Shown here piece after piece: positions 24,501 to 36,247 of a stretch of 64,000 nt of DNA. Origin of the DNA: Dactylonectria macrodidyma. Its lineage: Eukaryota; Ascomycota; Sordariomycetes; Hypocreales; Nectriaceae. The translations under genes and the position numbers were made by a program. The DNA lies in assembly GCA_020744425.1 (NCBI GenBank), contig JAGMUV010000001.1, forward strand, positions 4,960,001 to 5,024,000, given 5' to 3'. The notes beneath the pieces are model-generated. The model was not told the DNA's origin and searched no databases. It was given only the letters and a program-made list of their open reading frames with translations. Position 1 is the first letter of the stretch. Each line of letters starts with the position of its first letter.

Positions 24501-27500
24501 GATCTCCCTCCTTTTTTGAAATCTGAGCCTGTCGGAGACAGCATGTGAGGCGAGATGAGGGATGCAAGTTGCCGCAGCTCAGACACTGCAACACGCCATG
24601 GTTACTCGTGGCATCATATGAGTAGAAGCCCGGCCCTGAAGAAACGCGCGGCGCACCTGAGGCAACACGAGCCACAAGGAGGTGTATCGATACCAGTTGC
24701 GGCCTGGAGAGTGCCGAGCCCTGCTTGTCAATTTAAAGAACAAAGTTCGTGGAGATATGGACTGAGCGACGGATCTCTTTCCCCGTGTCGCACGTTGCAC
24801 GCACGTCCCGCCGTGCCACGGCAATCCGTCCTCGGGCAGCGGGATGTATCCCGGCGCATCTTCATTAGAGCAAAGGCCAAGGCTCGAAGTACGGCATCGG
24901 CGGCGTTCACGAGGGTCGTTTGGAGTTTAAAAAAGAGTCGAGCGGGTGCCTTGGTCCCGCTTAGGTTGGAGTTACGTCGCATTAGGTCGCAGTCCACGGG
25001 AGCCACGGGAACACACTTGACTTTCATGTGCGAGAAGCGAACAGCCGAGAGCGGCCAGAACAAGGCGAGAAGGAGACCGCATGCTTGTGAGACCGGGCCA
25101 TGTTGCTTCCCGAGAACCTCTCCCCTGCCCTGCAAGGCCAAGGGGCATGGGCCAAGCCTTGAGTTCAAAGCAACCGTCCGGGTGTTATCTGTCGCCCAGG
25201 TACCCAATAATTCGTCATCATGACCAACCAGGCAAAATTAAGACAAATTGATTGTCATAGCCGCCCAGCTCGGGAAGGCAGTCGGCCGACATTGGAGTTT
25301 GGTGCTTCACAAGCTTTTGTGTAACTCGACATCCGATGAAACACTGGGAGTCAAGGCGGCCAGCTCTCCAAGTCAACCTCAAAACGGCAGAAATCAGAAT
25401 GAGATGTCGGGAGCAACGGTAATCAACTAACCCAGTTGTTTGACCCAACAAAAAGCTCACACAACTTGCAGCAGAGGCCAAATTTGCAGGCTGCAGTCTC
25501 TGATTTAAGAAGGACCAAGATGGCTTCGACAAAGTCGATTTGGACTCTGATGCCCTCTCCTCTCGTCCCTATGGACATGCAACAAACGAGAACGATGTGG
25601 TTTGCTGTCGCAGTGACGACGTCCGTTAGCGCGCAAGCGTCTTCGGCCATCTGTCAGCGGCAGTGGGCCAGCCGCTGCAGGCCGCCTGTTCGTGAGTGTC
25701 TGGGACTAGAGGCAATCCAAGCGGTGCTTTGGCCTCTTGGCCTTACGTAGTATGCTGAGCTTGCTTGAGGTATCGAGTACGTACTGCTGAAGGAAGAGCC
25801 ACCTCCGGGCTGGATGGCATGGGTGTGAAGTAAGGGTGTTGTGGCTGCCGTGGTGGGGTGGTGGTGGAGAGAGCGTAATGGGTGGCTCAGATGCCGAAGC
25901 GTTGTGGTGTCTTGTCTCGTCTTGTCTTGTCTTGCGTCTGTCTTATCTCTGTCGGCGGTTGATTGCTTTTGAGAAGCGTCGTCCCTCGTGATATTTACCA
26001 CAATTTGGAAGGGAGCGAGCGTTATCAATCCAATGGGGGTTGGCACACAAAGCCACCTCTGGACAACCCTCGGCCGAGTGGCTGCTAATAGCTGTCGCCC
26101 AATATGCTTTTCAAATGCCAGAGACCGGCAGGCGGGAGCTGACAACTTCACCTTGGACAACCACAAGCTCCATCCAGCAAGTTACCAGAAGCAGACCCGG
26201 CATGACAACGGCCATCCACAGCCTCAGACAAGAGCACCAAGAGCACCCGATACCACCCTCCTTCATCCACATGGCACCCTGACCAAAGGCGACACGCAGA
26301 CACCCCTCGATCCAGAGCGGCGAATAGAGGTGCAAGCCCGCATGCCGGATTGATGGATAGGGCATGCACCTGTCGGGACCGGCGACAGTCGTGTGTCTGC
26401 GTACAGAACGTACAGAGCACGTTTTCTCCACCCCTGCGGCCGGTGCTGCATGGCTTGCTCACCGGTCGACCGCCCCCTCTTTTGGTGCCCTCGAATCCCT
26501 CCGTCCTGCAGCCAGCCACAGACTAAGCTTCGCCATGGGGACCGAGTTTGTCCATGTTGCTGCACCCTGCCCTGCATCAAAACCTAGCCTAACTCTGCGC
26601 TGTGCCTACTCGGGACACTTGACATCGGGGGGGGACGGACATATCGACAGGGGAGGGCGACGTGGCTCCTGTCGGAGACAACACGCCCCCCTTTGAGAGC
26701 TTTCAAACGAGCGCGGGGGGCTGTTTTGCTTCGTGGTGGCACTCGTTAAGTAGGGTGGTTGTTGTCGTGGTTCCCAAACCTTCAGGTACAATACTCTGTT
26801 ACCACTTCGTACTCATCGTTTTGCCATTGATTAATTATTAGGATGAATGCGGTGGCTCATATCACTCAGCCAATACGTTGTAGTGCCACGGCTTCTCCCC
26901 AGCAGTCAGTTAGGAGAAGAAGATGGGAGGGGAATTTTTGGCCTTGTCGATGGCATCATGGACCCGTGCGATAGCCAAAAGCTGCGGGCGTGTGTGTCGC
27001 CATTCCATAGCGCTCCGACCACGGCTCATCTCTGTGGGCCAATTCTTCAGGGTGGGTGGGAGGCCCAGGTCCTTTCAACCTGCCTGGCCTACCTAGGTGC
27101 ATACCGAAGATAGGTAGCTCCCGGCTAGATTCTGAAGTGAGGTAGGTGTAGAAATGCAAATGCAATCGAAAGTGCAGCTTGATGATCAAGTTGGCGCGAG
27201 GTGTGGAGTTGCGTTCCCTGATTACCTAGAGATGTGTGGGAAGGAAGGAAGGAAGGAGTGCCCGGCACATGCCTGTTCCCTTCTGCAGCGCACCCTCCAA
27301 AGAGACACAAACTCTGCCATCCACCCACACTGAGACCACTCAGACTCACACAGACACCTCCTCACCCTGCTTTCTGCAACATTTCTTCCCGAACGCCCTA
27401 GAGGCGCAGCGCAGCGCAGTTGCAGTGCAGTTACAGTGCAGTTGCAGTGCGTGGAGCAGCCAAGGCAGCTCGTGGGACACAGCAGCCACCAGTACGGCTG

Positions 27501-28996
27501 TGAGAATGAGGGGCAAGGGAATTTGGAGCTGCTGCGGGTTGGAAGCCACGGTTTGCCCTGCCACAGGGAAGCTACCAGTGCCACCCTCATCCCCACCACC
27601 ATCACTTCACAACATCGCCATGCACACCTAGGTAATTACTCTCAGCGATCTCTATTCAACCGAGTTACTGGTTTGCCAACCTCTGAAGAATGTACACGCT
27701 ATCCTCCGAAACTCTTTACTGAACTTCAGCTTACAGAAGAAATCAAGGAATTGTTCAAACCTCCAGGCAATGCGAACCCACGACGCACCCACCAACTGCG
27801 GCAATTGTCCATCCATCAACACTAAGATACGAATAACCACATCTACGCCATGGCGCATCCGTTGCCTTGCCCCCGTCGGGAATTGCTTCCTCCATACAAT
27901 CCCCAATTGTTAGCGTTTTATTGGCCATTAGCCTCGACCCAACGGAGCGTCGACCTCAACAGGTCCATCACCAGATGCAAGGACGGCTCTCTTTCGTCTT
28001 GTTTAGACTTTGCACCACCATTTTGCGATCGCTCTCCGATTGGTACGATAGCACTGGAGCCAAAAACGATCTCACGCCAATTTGCGGGCACCCCTCCCAC
28101 TCCACTTTCTCTTTCACATTCCCCTTCCTCTTCCACTTTCACCTCCGCGTCAGTTCCGCTGCCCCTCTCGGCTCGCTCAGGCTTAGGATGCCACCAAGTT
28201 GTTTGGTGGCCCTGTCCGTCCGGTCCGTTCATTCAATTTAGCCCGTTCAGCCCGTCTTGTCGGTCCCTCACGGCGGTGTGCGCAAGACCGTATGGCCTAA
28301 CCGCCGCCGTCGGAAACAAAGCAAAGTCCCGGTGCCAAGGTGAGACCTCTCGAGTGGTCCCTCATGGCTTCCCTCCGCTTAAACACTTCGCCGGGGTTCC
28401 CCTGGTCCAATGTTCCCCAACCCAGCCCAACGTCATCAATGGAGGTCGCAAATTGCAAAGTGTGGAAGGCATGTATCCCACCATCTATGCTTCATGTCCT
28501 CTTGACACCATCTCAACTCTCCCCTACGCTTCCGCCTTCGTAGGTTGCGTCTGCTCTGGGTTTGAATTCGGCCCAGCGCGTGCGCGCGCTGCTACTCCAC
28601 ATATACACCACCCTCCTATGATCTATCCCACACCCACACACACGCAACCAGAAGGCTAACACCAACATCCTTGACTCCACAAGTTCCCTCACTTTGTCAG
28701 CAAAACAGAACCACCACGAGATAATTGGCATCAAACTATTCTCGTCATTTCATTGAGAGGAACCCAGGCCTAGCGTTGTCAATATTTATCAGCATCGTCT
28801 TGGACAATGAGTTTTAATGGATACCCACCCGGTAAGCCTTGGTATCGGGAAAGACATCATACCCAGCGCAAAGGCTATCCACTGCCGTTGGGTTCTCGTT
28901 TATAGAACTTGGCGCGGCTATTAAGTGGGTTTACTAGGTGAGTTGCGTCAGGAGGGTTGTGGTACCTGTCATCGCGCAGCATCAGCACCAACACCG

Positions 28997-29024
28997 TATC
29001 ATCATCATCATCATCATCATCATC
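28997..29024. repeat. (ATC)n trinucleotide microsatellite
   Basis: About nine ATC units. Intergenic. In other frames it reads as poly-His, poly-Ser or poly-Asp, which inflates false ORFs. Confidence 0.95.
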
Positions 29025-29559
29025 AACAACATCCCTCTCCTGCGAAGCACACACTTTGGACAGGGCCAGCAGCACAGGCCGTTCTGTTCCTAACCCAATA
29101 CAGTTCGGTCCAAGCTTCCATGGGGCGGACCCTCATCCCCGGCTGTTGCTTGCTAGCACCAGCGCGTGTGGTGGACCGAGGACGAGTCCCCGCGGGCCCG
29201 GCGTCCCAGCGATCCAGCATCGATCCAAGCGGCCCCCAGCCAGGCCAGGCGCAGGTGCAGGCCAGGGTATCCAAGGAAGTGACCCAGCGACCCAGATATG
29301 GGGGTACGCACGCCACGCGCGACAGCGGCCCAGCAGCCATCACTCTCCCAGCCCTGGAAGGCTCCCAGGGGGTGGCTAGGTGGCGGGTGCCCTTGATTGT
29401 TGCCAGAGAGTGTCACTACCGCGCTCACCCACGCTGAATATCTCGCTCTAACTCTGCACCTGCGCCGGGACCAGAGAAATAGAAAGCAAGCAAGAAATCT
29501 GTCGCGACTGTTCTGGCTTTTCCTGTTCTCCCTAAAGGAGCCGCGCTGGTGGTTTCTTA

Positions 29560-31147
29560 GACGACGTCGTCACTTGCTGACACTCGCCATCGTCGTCTTG
29601 TTCCCTCCCCTCCCTCCACCCATCCTGTCCATTCCCAACCATTCCTCCACCCATCATCTAAGTTACCGATCGAGCGAACGCGCCAGCTAGACAACCCAGC
29701 ACCTCAAACGGCAGCTCGCGACTCGGCCTTTCTCCCTGTCCTGCTCGAGCTGTCCGTACCGCCAAACTACGGTACTTGTGTCTAGACTGCCACTGTGCCT
29801 TTTTTTTTTTTTTCTCTCCCCTCCCTCCCTTGTCCGGTCTGGCGCCCACCTCCCTCTATCCTGGGTGGTCTCCAATTCGCCCGTCCCCCTCGCCTCGCTC
29901 GTTGTGGACTTGGGACCCATCCCGTGTCCCGCGTGTCCCCCTCCGCCCGCCGCCCGCGCCGCTTGCCCATAGCTGACCTCGGCGCGGTGGTACCTCGTTC
30001 AACATCGCTCTCACCTTGGGCTCGCGCCAGCCCTGCGACCATACGAGGTACTACTTGGTACGCAGTAGAACACACACAGACCACCCACGCACCCCGAGTC
30101 TGGAGTCTGGAGTCTGCGACCAGAAAACAAAACACAGACCACTCACTACCACCACAGATCACAGACCACTGCGACCACTACCGCTGTAGTCGGTTCCGCT
30201 ACCGCTACCGCTGCCACTACCGCCACGGTTTCGCCCTGGCTGGGCCGCTGGTGTGCTGCTGCAGCCTACGCCGTACATTAACTACGACGCCCCCTCCCCA
30301 TTCCTACACCCCATCTCCCTCCCCAAGGTACGAAGTACACCGGACACTTCACCTCGCACCACAGCCGCCCGCTGCGACTCTTGTCGCGTTCACTCGCACT
30401 CACTCTCACACACTCTCCCTCTCCCTCTCACACCCTCGCCTTGCCAGCCACGCCCACTCCCACTCCCACTCTCTCCCACCCTCATCTCACGCCCTCGTCC
30501 CGCGCTACTACGTACATCTTCCCCTATCGCCTCTCCATCGTCGCCCTTCAGCAAGTGTCGTCCTGCCTCGCTGTCGCTGTCGCAGTCTCAACCTCGCTTC
30601 CAATTCTCTTGATCCCCCCAGTATTTCGAGTCTCCTGCGCTTGCTCTCCCCGGATACCGACGCACATTGCCTCACCTCGTTACTTCCCGCTGTCGCACGC
30701 TTGTCCGACTCCGAATCTCGCCGCGCCCGGATCACGTTCCTCGTCGCTAATTCAGGTACTTGACGTCGCCCTGTCGCACCTCTCCTTGACATCTCCCCTC
30801 TGCGACTTGCGACTTTGCGACTCTAGCTATAAAATACAGCCGCAACCGCGACCGTCATCACGACACTACCAATTGCGACCAAACCCCCAGTCCTCGGATC
30901 TCCACGATCGTCGCACTCGGCCCCAGATCCTCTGAATCCAGCGAATTAGGCCTGGTTCCAGCGTATGCACCCCAACACTGGGTGACGAGCGCCGCCCAGA
31001 GTGCACCGCCAACAGTCACATCTACGATCGCGTTCCCGACCACTCAGCATTCCAGCCGTGCATTTTTCGATTCGACCTCAAACCACTGCCGCTGCCCCGG
31101 CTACCGCAACGACACCCGTCGTATTCACCCTCCCCGTCGCCGTCGCC
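29560..31147 (+). promoter_or_regulatory. Long pyrimidine-rich leader or promoter of WHI3
   Basis: About 1.6 kb of C/T-rich plus strand, including a T tract (about 29799-29813), many CTCTC and CACTC runs (30380-30480) and repeated TGGAGTC (about 30097-30116). There is no in-frame ATG upstream of the WHI3 start until well outside the conserved protein. The composition matches the leader of RSR1. The transcription start is unknown. Confidence 0.45.
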
Positions 31148-32725
31148 ATGGCCACGCCGGGTTTCCTACCCCCTACGCAGGTCCTTCGATCCGCCATGCA
31201 AGCTCCGGCTCACTATCCTTCAAGCATGCTGTTCGATCGCGAAGCCTCAAAGCCCGTCGGCACCCCCTACTCCCACTCTCCCTCGCCCATGGTCCGCGTC
31301 CTCATTCGCCGTCTACCCTTGAACACATCGGAGGAGTCTCTGCGACTCATGGTTGTCTGGTCCAAGGAGCTCGCTGACGTGGAACTTTTACCCGTTGAGC
31401 AATCCGAAGACGCGGGTTTCCGCTCAGCGCTCTTGAGATTCCATACTATGGCAGGCGCTCGCGAAGCCAAAAACATGCTAGACGGTCGCTCCAACATTTC
31501 GAACGATGCGGAGATGATTGTTGAGATCCTCGACAGCAGTCCCATTTCGGCGCGCCGATATCCAACAGATACCGGTTCGGCCAACCCTTCCAGCTCCGCA
31601 TCGTCAACCGCTTCCTCAGGCCCTGGTTCGCGACAAGCCTCGCGATTCAATTCCACATTTCAATCGCTTGAGAACATGTCCCCACCAGGAAACGGAGTGT
31701 ATCCTGGACACGAGCTGCCCAATCCAGATATGAGTCTTCACTATCAGAATCTATTCTCCCCACAGTCGCCAATCGGCAACTATCTCACTGAACCTCAGAG
31801 AATATCCGGAAAGTCGCTCATTGCCAACGATTCCACCGACGACGACGAAACTAGCGACCTCTTGAAAGACCCTGTTGCCTATGCCGAGCACGGATCAACC
31901 AGCCAGAGACGAGCAACCGCGCCTCATATTCCCATCAGCAGGATGGCCGGCCTCACTCTCAACACCAACAACCCACCAACGTCAGGCCCTTCATCGCTGC
32001 CGCCGTACATCACCGCCATGTCTGCGCACCCGGGGCCCATGTCTCCGATGACTGGGCCGAGCCCTGGCGTTACGTACCCGATGAGTAGCCAGCCCTACCA
32101 GCGACACAATTTCCCACCTGTCAATCCCGCCGACCAGAACCCGCCCTGCAACACACTGTACGTTGGGAATCTTCCGATTGATACCTCGGAAGAGGAGCTC
32201 AAGGCCATGTTTTCCAAACAGCGCGGCTACAAGCGCCTCTGTTTTCGTACCAAGCAGAACGGGCCCATGTGTTTCGTCGAATTCGAAGATGTGTCCTTCG
32301 CGACCAAGGCGCTGCATGAGCTTTATGGGCAGCTCCTGCACAACAGCGTCAAAGGCGGCATTCGACTTAGCTTCTCCAAGAATCCTCTCGGAGTCAGATC
32401 AGGGCAGGCCCTTGGTCAGAACAACGCTGCCGCCATTGCAGGCATGAACGGCCTAATGGCTGTGGCCGCCAATGGATTCGCAACTGCCAATGGGCCTCCT
32501 CCTGGACTCTCAGCCCCTCCTGGTCTCGGATCTGGTCGTGGAAACTATCATGGCCCATCGACATTGAATGCTGGGCACGGCCATCCATACGCCGTCGCCA
32601 ACTTCCCGGGGGCTGCTACCAATGGCTGGGGCGCACCCTTGTATGCCGGTCAAATCGCAGCACCTCCCAACGGTGTCCTGAATACCGCACCAGGAAACTT
32701 TCTTCCTCACATGATGGGGAGGTAG
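31148..32725 (+). CDS. WHI3: Whi3-like RNA-binding protein with two RRM-type domains
   Basis: A single exon of 525 residues. I chose ATG 31148 because it is the first ATG in the frame and has a strong context (cgccATGGcc). The frame is open further upstream, but only with a GTG. An N-terminal RRM-like region (about 38-112, [20 protein letters not shown]) is followed by a long Ser/Pro/Asn-rich linker. A canonical RRM lies at about 334-412 with RNP2-like TLYVGNLP and RNP1-like [10 protein letters not shown]. The C-terminal tail is Gly/Ala/Asn-rich. This is the architecture of fungal Whi3 proteins, which bind cyclin and polarity mRNAs and can form assemblies through low-complexity segments (family knowledge). 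Nothing in the sequence looks damaged. Expression control probably lies in the long leader. Confidence 0.9.
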   Translation: MATPGFLPPTQVLRSAMQAPAHYPSSMLFDREASKPVGTPYSHSPSPMVRVLIRRLPLNTSEESLRLMVVWSKELADVELLPVEQSEDAGFRSALLRFHTMAGAREAKNMLDGRSNISNDAEMIVEILDSSPISARRYPTDTGSANPSSSASSTASSGPGSRQASRFNSTFQSLENMSPPGNGVYPGHELPNPDMSLHYQNLFSPQSPIGNYLTEPQRISGKSLIANDSTDDDETSDLLKDPVAYAEHGSTSQRRATAPHIPISRMAGLTLNTNNPPTSGPSSLPPYITAMSAHPGPMSPMTGPSPGVTYPMSSQPYQRHNFPPVNPADQNPPCNTLYVGNLPIDTSEEELKAMFSKQRGYKRLCFRTKQNGPMCFVEFEDVSFATKALHELYGQLLHNSVKGGIRLSFSKNPLGVRSGQALGQNNAAAIAGMNGLMAVAANGFATANGPPPGLSAPPGLGSGRGNYHGPSTLNAGHGHPYAVANFPGAATNGWGAPLYAGQIAAPPNGVLNTAPGNFLPHMMGR

Positions 32726-35700
32726 ACTCGAAATCCTTTTGGACATGGGAGCCCGCTGCTACCCATGTCCACAACTCCTCCTTTCAGGCATTTTTTTTTC
32801 ATGTGGCCTGCGGCAATGCCAATCAGTCACACCCTTTATTTTATCGAGCACAGGCTAGATTTCTTGCAATTCTGTTTTTGGCTTCAAGTTGGACTTTATA
32901 CCTGTATGATTCCCCTCTACGTTTTAGGACATGGCCTGAGAATTTGGAACCTCTGTGAGGTTAGGAGTCGGTCTTGGTTAGATCCTGGATGGCTCGACTA
33001 GGTCATTGGGACATGGATCTTTTTGTTTTTCTGGAAGAATGTGGTCTCTTTTGTGTTTTTCTTTTTCTTTTTTCTGGCTAGCATTATTTTGTCGCAGCGA
33101 GCATGGCGCGAGGTTGGTACGGATGGTTGGCATTTGGCTCGGGCATCATACAATCGCACTCATACCACTTGTTCGCCATATCACGATGTCTGCAGAGATC
33201 GGATACTTCTTTTGGATCTTTTTGAGCAGGAGTTTGGGACTACTCACTCAGCATCTGGAGGGAATTCGATCAGACCACGAAAACCGGGCGCTCTAGCGTT
33301 CAAGGTCACAGAGGGATATCCTAGGCGAACCGTATCGCTAACGGGGAGGTGCACATTTTGTCCATCTTTCTATCAAACCACTTTGTTTCGGTAATCATAC
33401 ATCAATCACATCGGGTGAGAAAAGCGGACGAAAAAGCAAAGACGGAAAACTTTGATCCAAAAAAAGGGGGGGGTGAGAGGGGGCAGAGAGAGAAAAGGAA
33501 GACGATATTGACCTGGAGAACAGCACCGAGATCATGGACAAGGTGGAAAGAGTCAGTTTTCGACGATGATTATATGGACATGGCCTTTTTGTGCCAAAGC
33601 TGGGAGTTCTCTAGGACGACAAGGATGCTTTTTGGGTTGGTTGGAGCATTGGAAGAAACAGGGCGGCCGTTCCGCACTACATCGCATTCGACGGAAGGAG
33701 CATCGGAATGGATACATGAGGACACGGGTTAACGAACGCATGCCAACACATACCCCCTGGCATAGGAGCAATTAGCGTTTGCATTGTCTGGTTTTTTCGC
33801 ATCTGGCCAGCCACCAACAACGGGCACTGTATCACACTCTGGGAGACGTTGATGGCCTGGTTATGGGTATGTTGGACACTCAAGGTCTACGGATGCATGG
33901 GCTATGTGCAACGTTTGGTTTGGGTTCTTGCGGGATCGACTGGTGTCGTCTAAGAGGGGAACAATGGATGGGAATGGGTGGGATATGCCTTGGGTTCTTT
34001 TTTCGACAACGGGCTTGCGGCTTGAAGGAGTCACGAAGAATACCGGGCATGGCGTTTTCTACTACCCTTCTACTATTGCAGTGCTGTTTTGCAATGCTTC
34101 TAAGGATTCTGATCATTTATCGTACGGATATATTTTTTATGAGGATGGGTTTTGTCAGTTACTTGGGTTTTGCTGCAACATACATGGCCTTGGCATGGGA
34201 GAGCTACTTTGTCTAAAATCGCACGTTGCCATGTCCCTGTACTAGCCGTTGCGCCGCATGGTTACCTCAGAATACACAAGGATTATCAAGCGCACATGCT
34301 GCCACTGGTTCGTGCTCTCATGGTGCACATACGCGCAATGTGATGTAGACGCTCGACATGTGCAAGACTTCGTCAACAAGCCTTGTATGCTCGTGTTTTA
34401 CGGGAGGGAAGGCTTCCGTTTCAACGTCGCCTGTTCGTCTTATCGATGATAGCATGTGAAAATTTGGGGTTGTTTAAATAATAGATGGTCGGCGGATGCA
34501 ACTCATCTTAGCTAACCATATTCGCCCATCATGTTCGGCATGGCTTGCTGCGATGGCACACTATTCCGGGGCTCGGATTGCTTGGTTACACAGCCATCGG
34601 GTTCAAAGCTGACGACGCACACGCGCAGATGGCAGCGTCGTATCGGCGGGTTCTTGCTCCGGGATGTGTGTATGTGTGTTGCATTAAGCGAAAAGGACGT
34701 TATCACACTGATATTATATCACATTTCTCTTGTTGTTTTTTTACATGTGGTGGTGGCATGTTGGTGAGAGGAGGGTTGGATGGCGGGACGGGTCATACAC
34801 GGGCCGATCCCTTCCCAGCCAGACGGCACAATATCGGCAGGGGATGGTCTGGCAGGTGATAAATGAGTGAGATGTAGCCAGGGAAGGGAAGATAAAGTGG
34901 TGACCGAGGCTGCATGCGTAGGTTCATGACACCATATATTCACCCCGTGAGGCACAAGAGGGAGAGCCACTGATTGACTGACCTGGTTGGATCGGTATAG
35001 GTGGGTGTGGCTAGATAGGCTGGATGGAGGCTGCGAACTGCCGCCCAGTTACACAAAACATTATGGATTCAGTACCAACTATGATACTTCTCGGGGAGGT
35101 AGTTGAAGAGATACATGCACAGCTACAGTAGGCCATGCATGCTTAGGACATGCATGAGGGTGGGCGACTCTTTTGGGTGTGGACCGCAGAGGCATGGAAG
35201 TGGCTGCTTAACGCCCCAGCCGCTATACCCTCCCACTTACCGGGGCGCCCGATTGCCAGGTCAAGACGGCTGCAGCAGAGCGAGAACAACAGGGGGTTAC
35301 AGTGGGCGCCTCCCTGATGGAGGCGAAACTGCAGCGCATCCTTCGATGTGGGTTGCAGTTACCGAGCGCGATATCCTGGGAGGGCCATCATGATGGATGC
35401 CACGGTGTGCAAGGGCTCTCTCTGTACAGTAAGGTGTGGATGGGCGGAAGAGGGGGGCGCGAGTGGATGAAGGCGACGACAGCGAAGCGAGTTGAATGCA
35501 AGACTAGGACGGGATGTGGACGAGCCGAAGTCAGCAAAGCACAGAGTGGAAGAGAAGAAACGGGAATCGGGAAAACGGAATATTGCTGAGGGTGAGGTGT
35601 GAGAGCATCATGATGCCACATCCGAAAGAAGCGCGATGATCCAATAGGGAGCTTGTTCCGGGAGGGGGCAGGTTGAAAAAAGAACCGAGGAGCAGTGACG

Positions 35701-36247
35701 ACGGAATGATGATGGCAACGAACGACGACGAAATTGGAGGGGGAAAAGCGGCTGGAACTAGTAGATTGGGTAATACAATGGGGTCTGGTGACAACAGACT
35801 GATGATAGTGATGGCACGTTTGTCTGATTTGAGAGAAGGTTGGCTTTTTGTCATTCGACTGTTTTACGAGCCTCGAGTTTTGATGCAGTCAGAAAGCCGA
35901 AGCAAGGTGGAGAGGTTCCATCCGGAACTCATCTGGTACATGCTGCCGCTGCTATCTACCTACCTACCTTAGGTAAAGTTACATACCTACCTAGGCACCT
36001 AGGTAGATAGGTAGGTAGGTAGGTAGATAGGTAGTGAGGTGTGTTCAGTTTTACTCGGTTGCTATCAAATGGACCATTTTACTTACGAGGCAGGAGAGAG
36101 GGAGGAGTCTCGTTGAAGAGAGTCGTATCATCTCTGCTTGTGTTCTGCGAAAGCGAGACGCTAGTTACGCCTCGGCGACGACCCAAAGACGAGATATTCC
36201 ATGTACACACAATATTCTACTTCGTTATCATTCCATCCATTCATTCG
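32726..36247. other. Convergent intergenic region between WHI3 and the Zn2Cys6 gene
   Basis: I see no supported gene in this 3.5 kb. The first several hundred bases, with T-rich tracts (33060-33075), are probably WHI3 3' UTR. The main structure is the TAGG/CCTA repeat palindrome at 35949-36033. Open frames on the plus strand between 33000 and 34800 lack domain character. Confidence 0.55.
35949..36033. repeat. CCTA/TAGG inverted microsatellite with cruciform potential
   Basis: Left arm CTACCTACCTACCTTAGGTA, then ACATACCTACCTAGGCACCTAGGTAG, then a run of AGGTAG units. The CCTA-rich and TAGG-rich halves are complementary, so the segment can fold into a long hairpin. It contains two CCTAGG palindromes (about 35990 and 35999). 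Confidence 0.9.

Larger units (their letters stand above)
20144..31147. other. Gene-poor interval of 11 kb upstream of WHI3
   Basis: No gene could be recognised. The best-looking frames are a 127-codon minus-strand ORF (21138-21521, listed separately) and a plus-strand ATG frame of 269 codons at 27850-28659, whose composition (few Lys, Asp and Glu) argues against coding. Simple repeats include TCTTG pentamers near 25913-25935, GCAGTTGCAGT repeats at about 27407-27453 and an (ATC)n run at 28997-29024. From about 29500 the plus strand is pyrimidine-rich up to WHI3. A TATAAAAATA-like box occurs near 24251-24261 without an obvious gene after it. Confidence 0.5.

Noticed and set aside
24555..25223. 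Plus-strand ATG frame of 222 codons
   Set aside because: Arg/Ser/Ala-rich without domains. Overlapping frames of similar length lie on the other strand.
27850..28659. Plus-strand ATG frame of 269 codons
   Set aside because: The start context is good, but acidic residues and Lys are nearly absent and composition follows C/T richness. No domain and no conserved-looking segment.
28997..29024. Regular short repeats considered as a CRISPR array
   Set aside because: This is a plain trinucleotide microsatellite with no spacers, and the genome is eukaryotic.
29795..30763. Plus-strand frame of 322 codons upstream of WHI3
   Set aside because: Same C/T bias as the RSR1 leader. His/Ser/Pro/Arg-rich with no domain.
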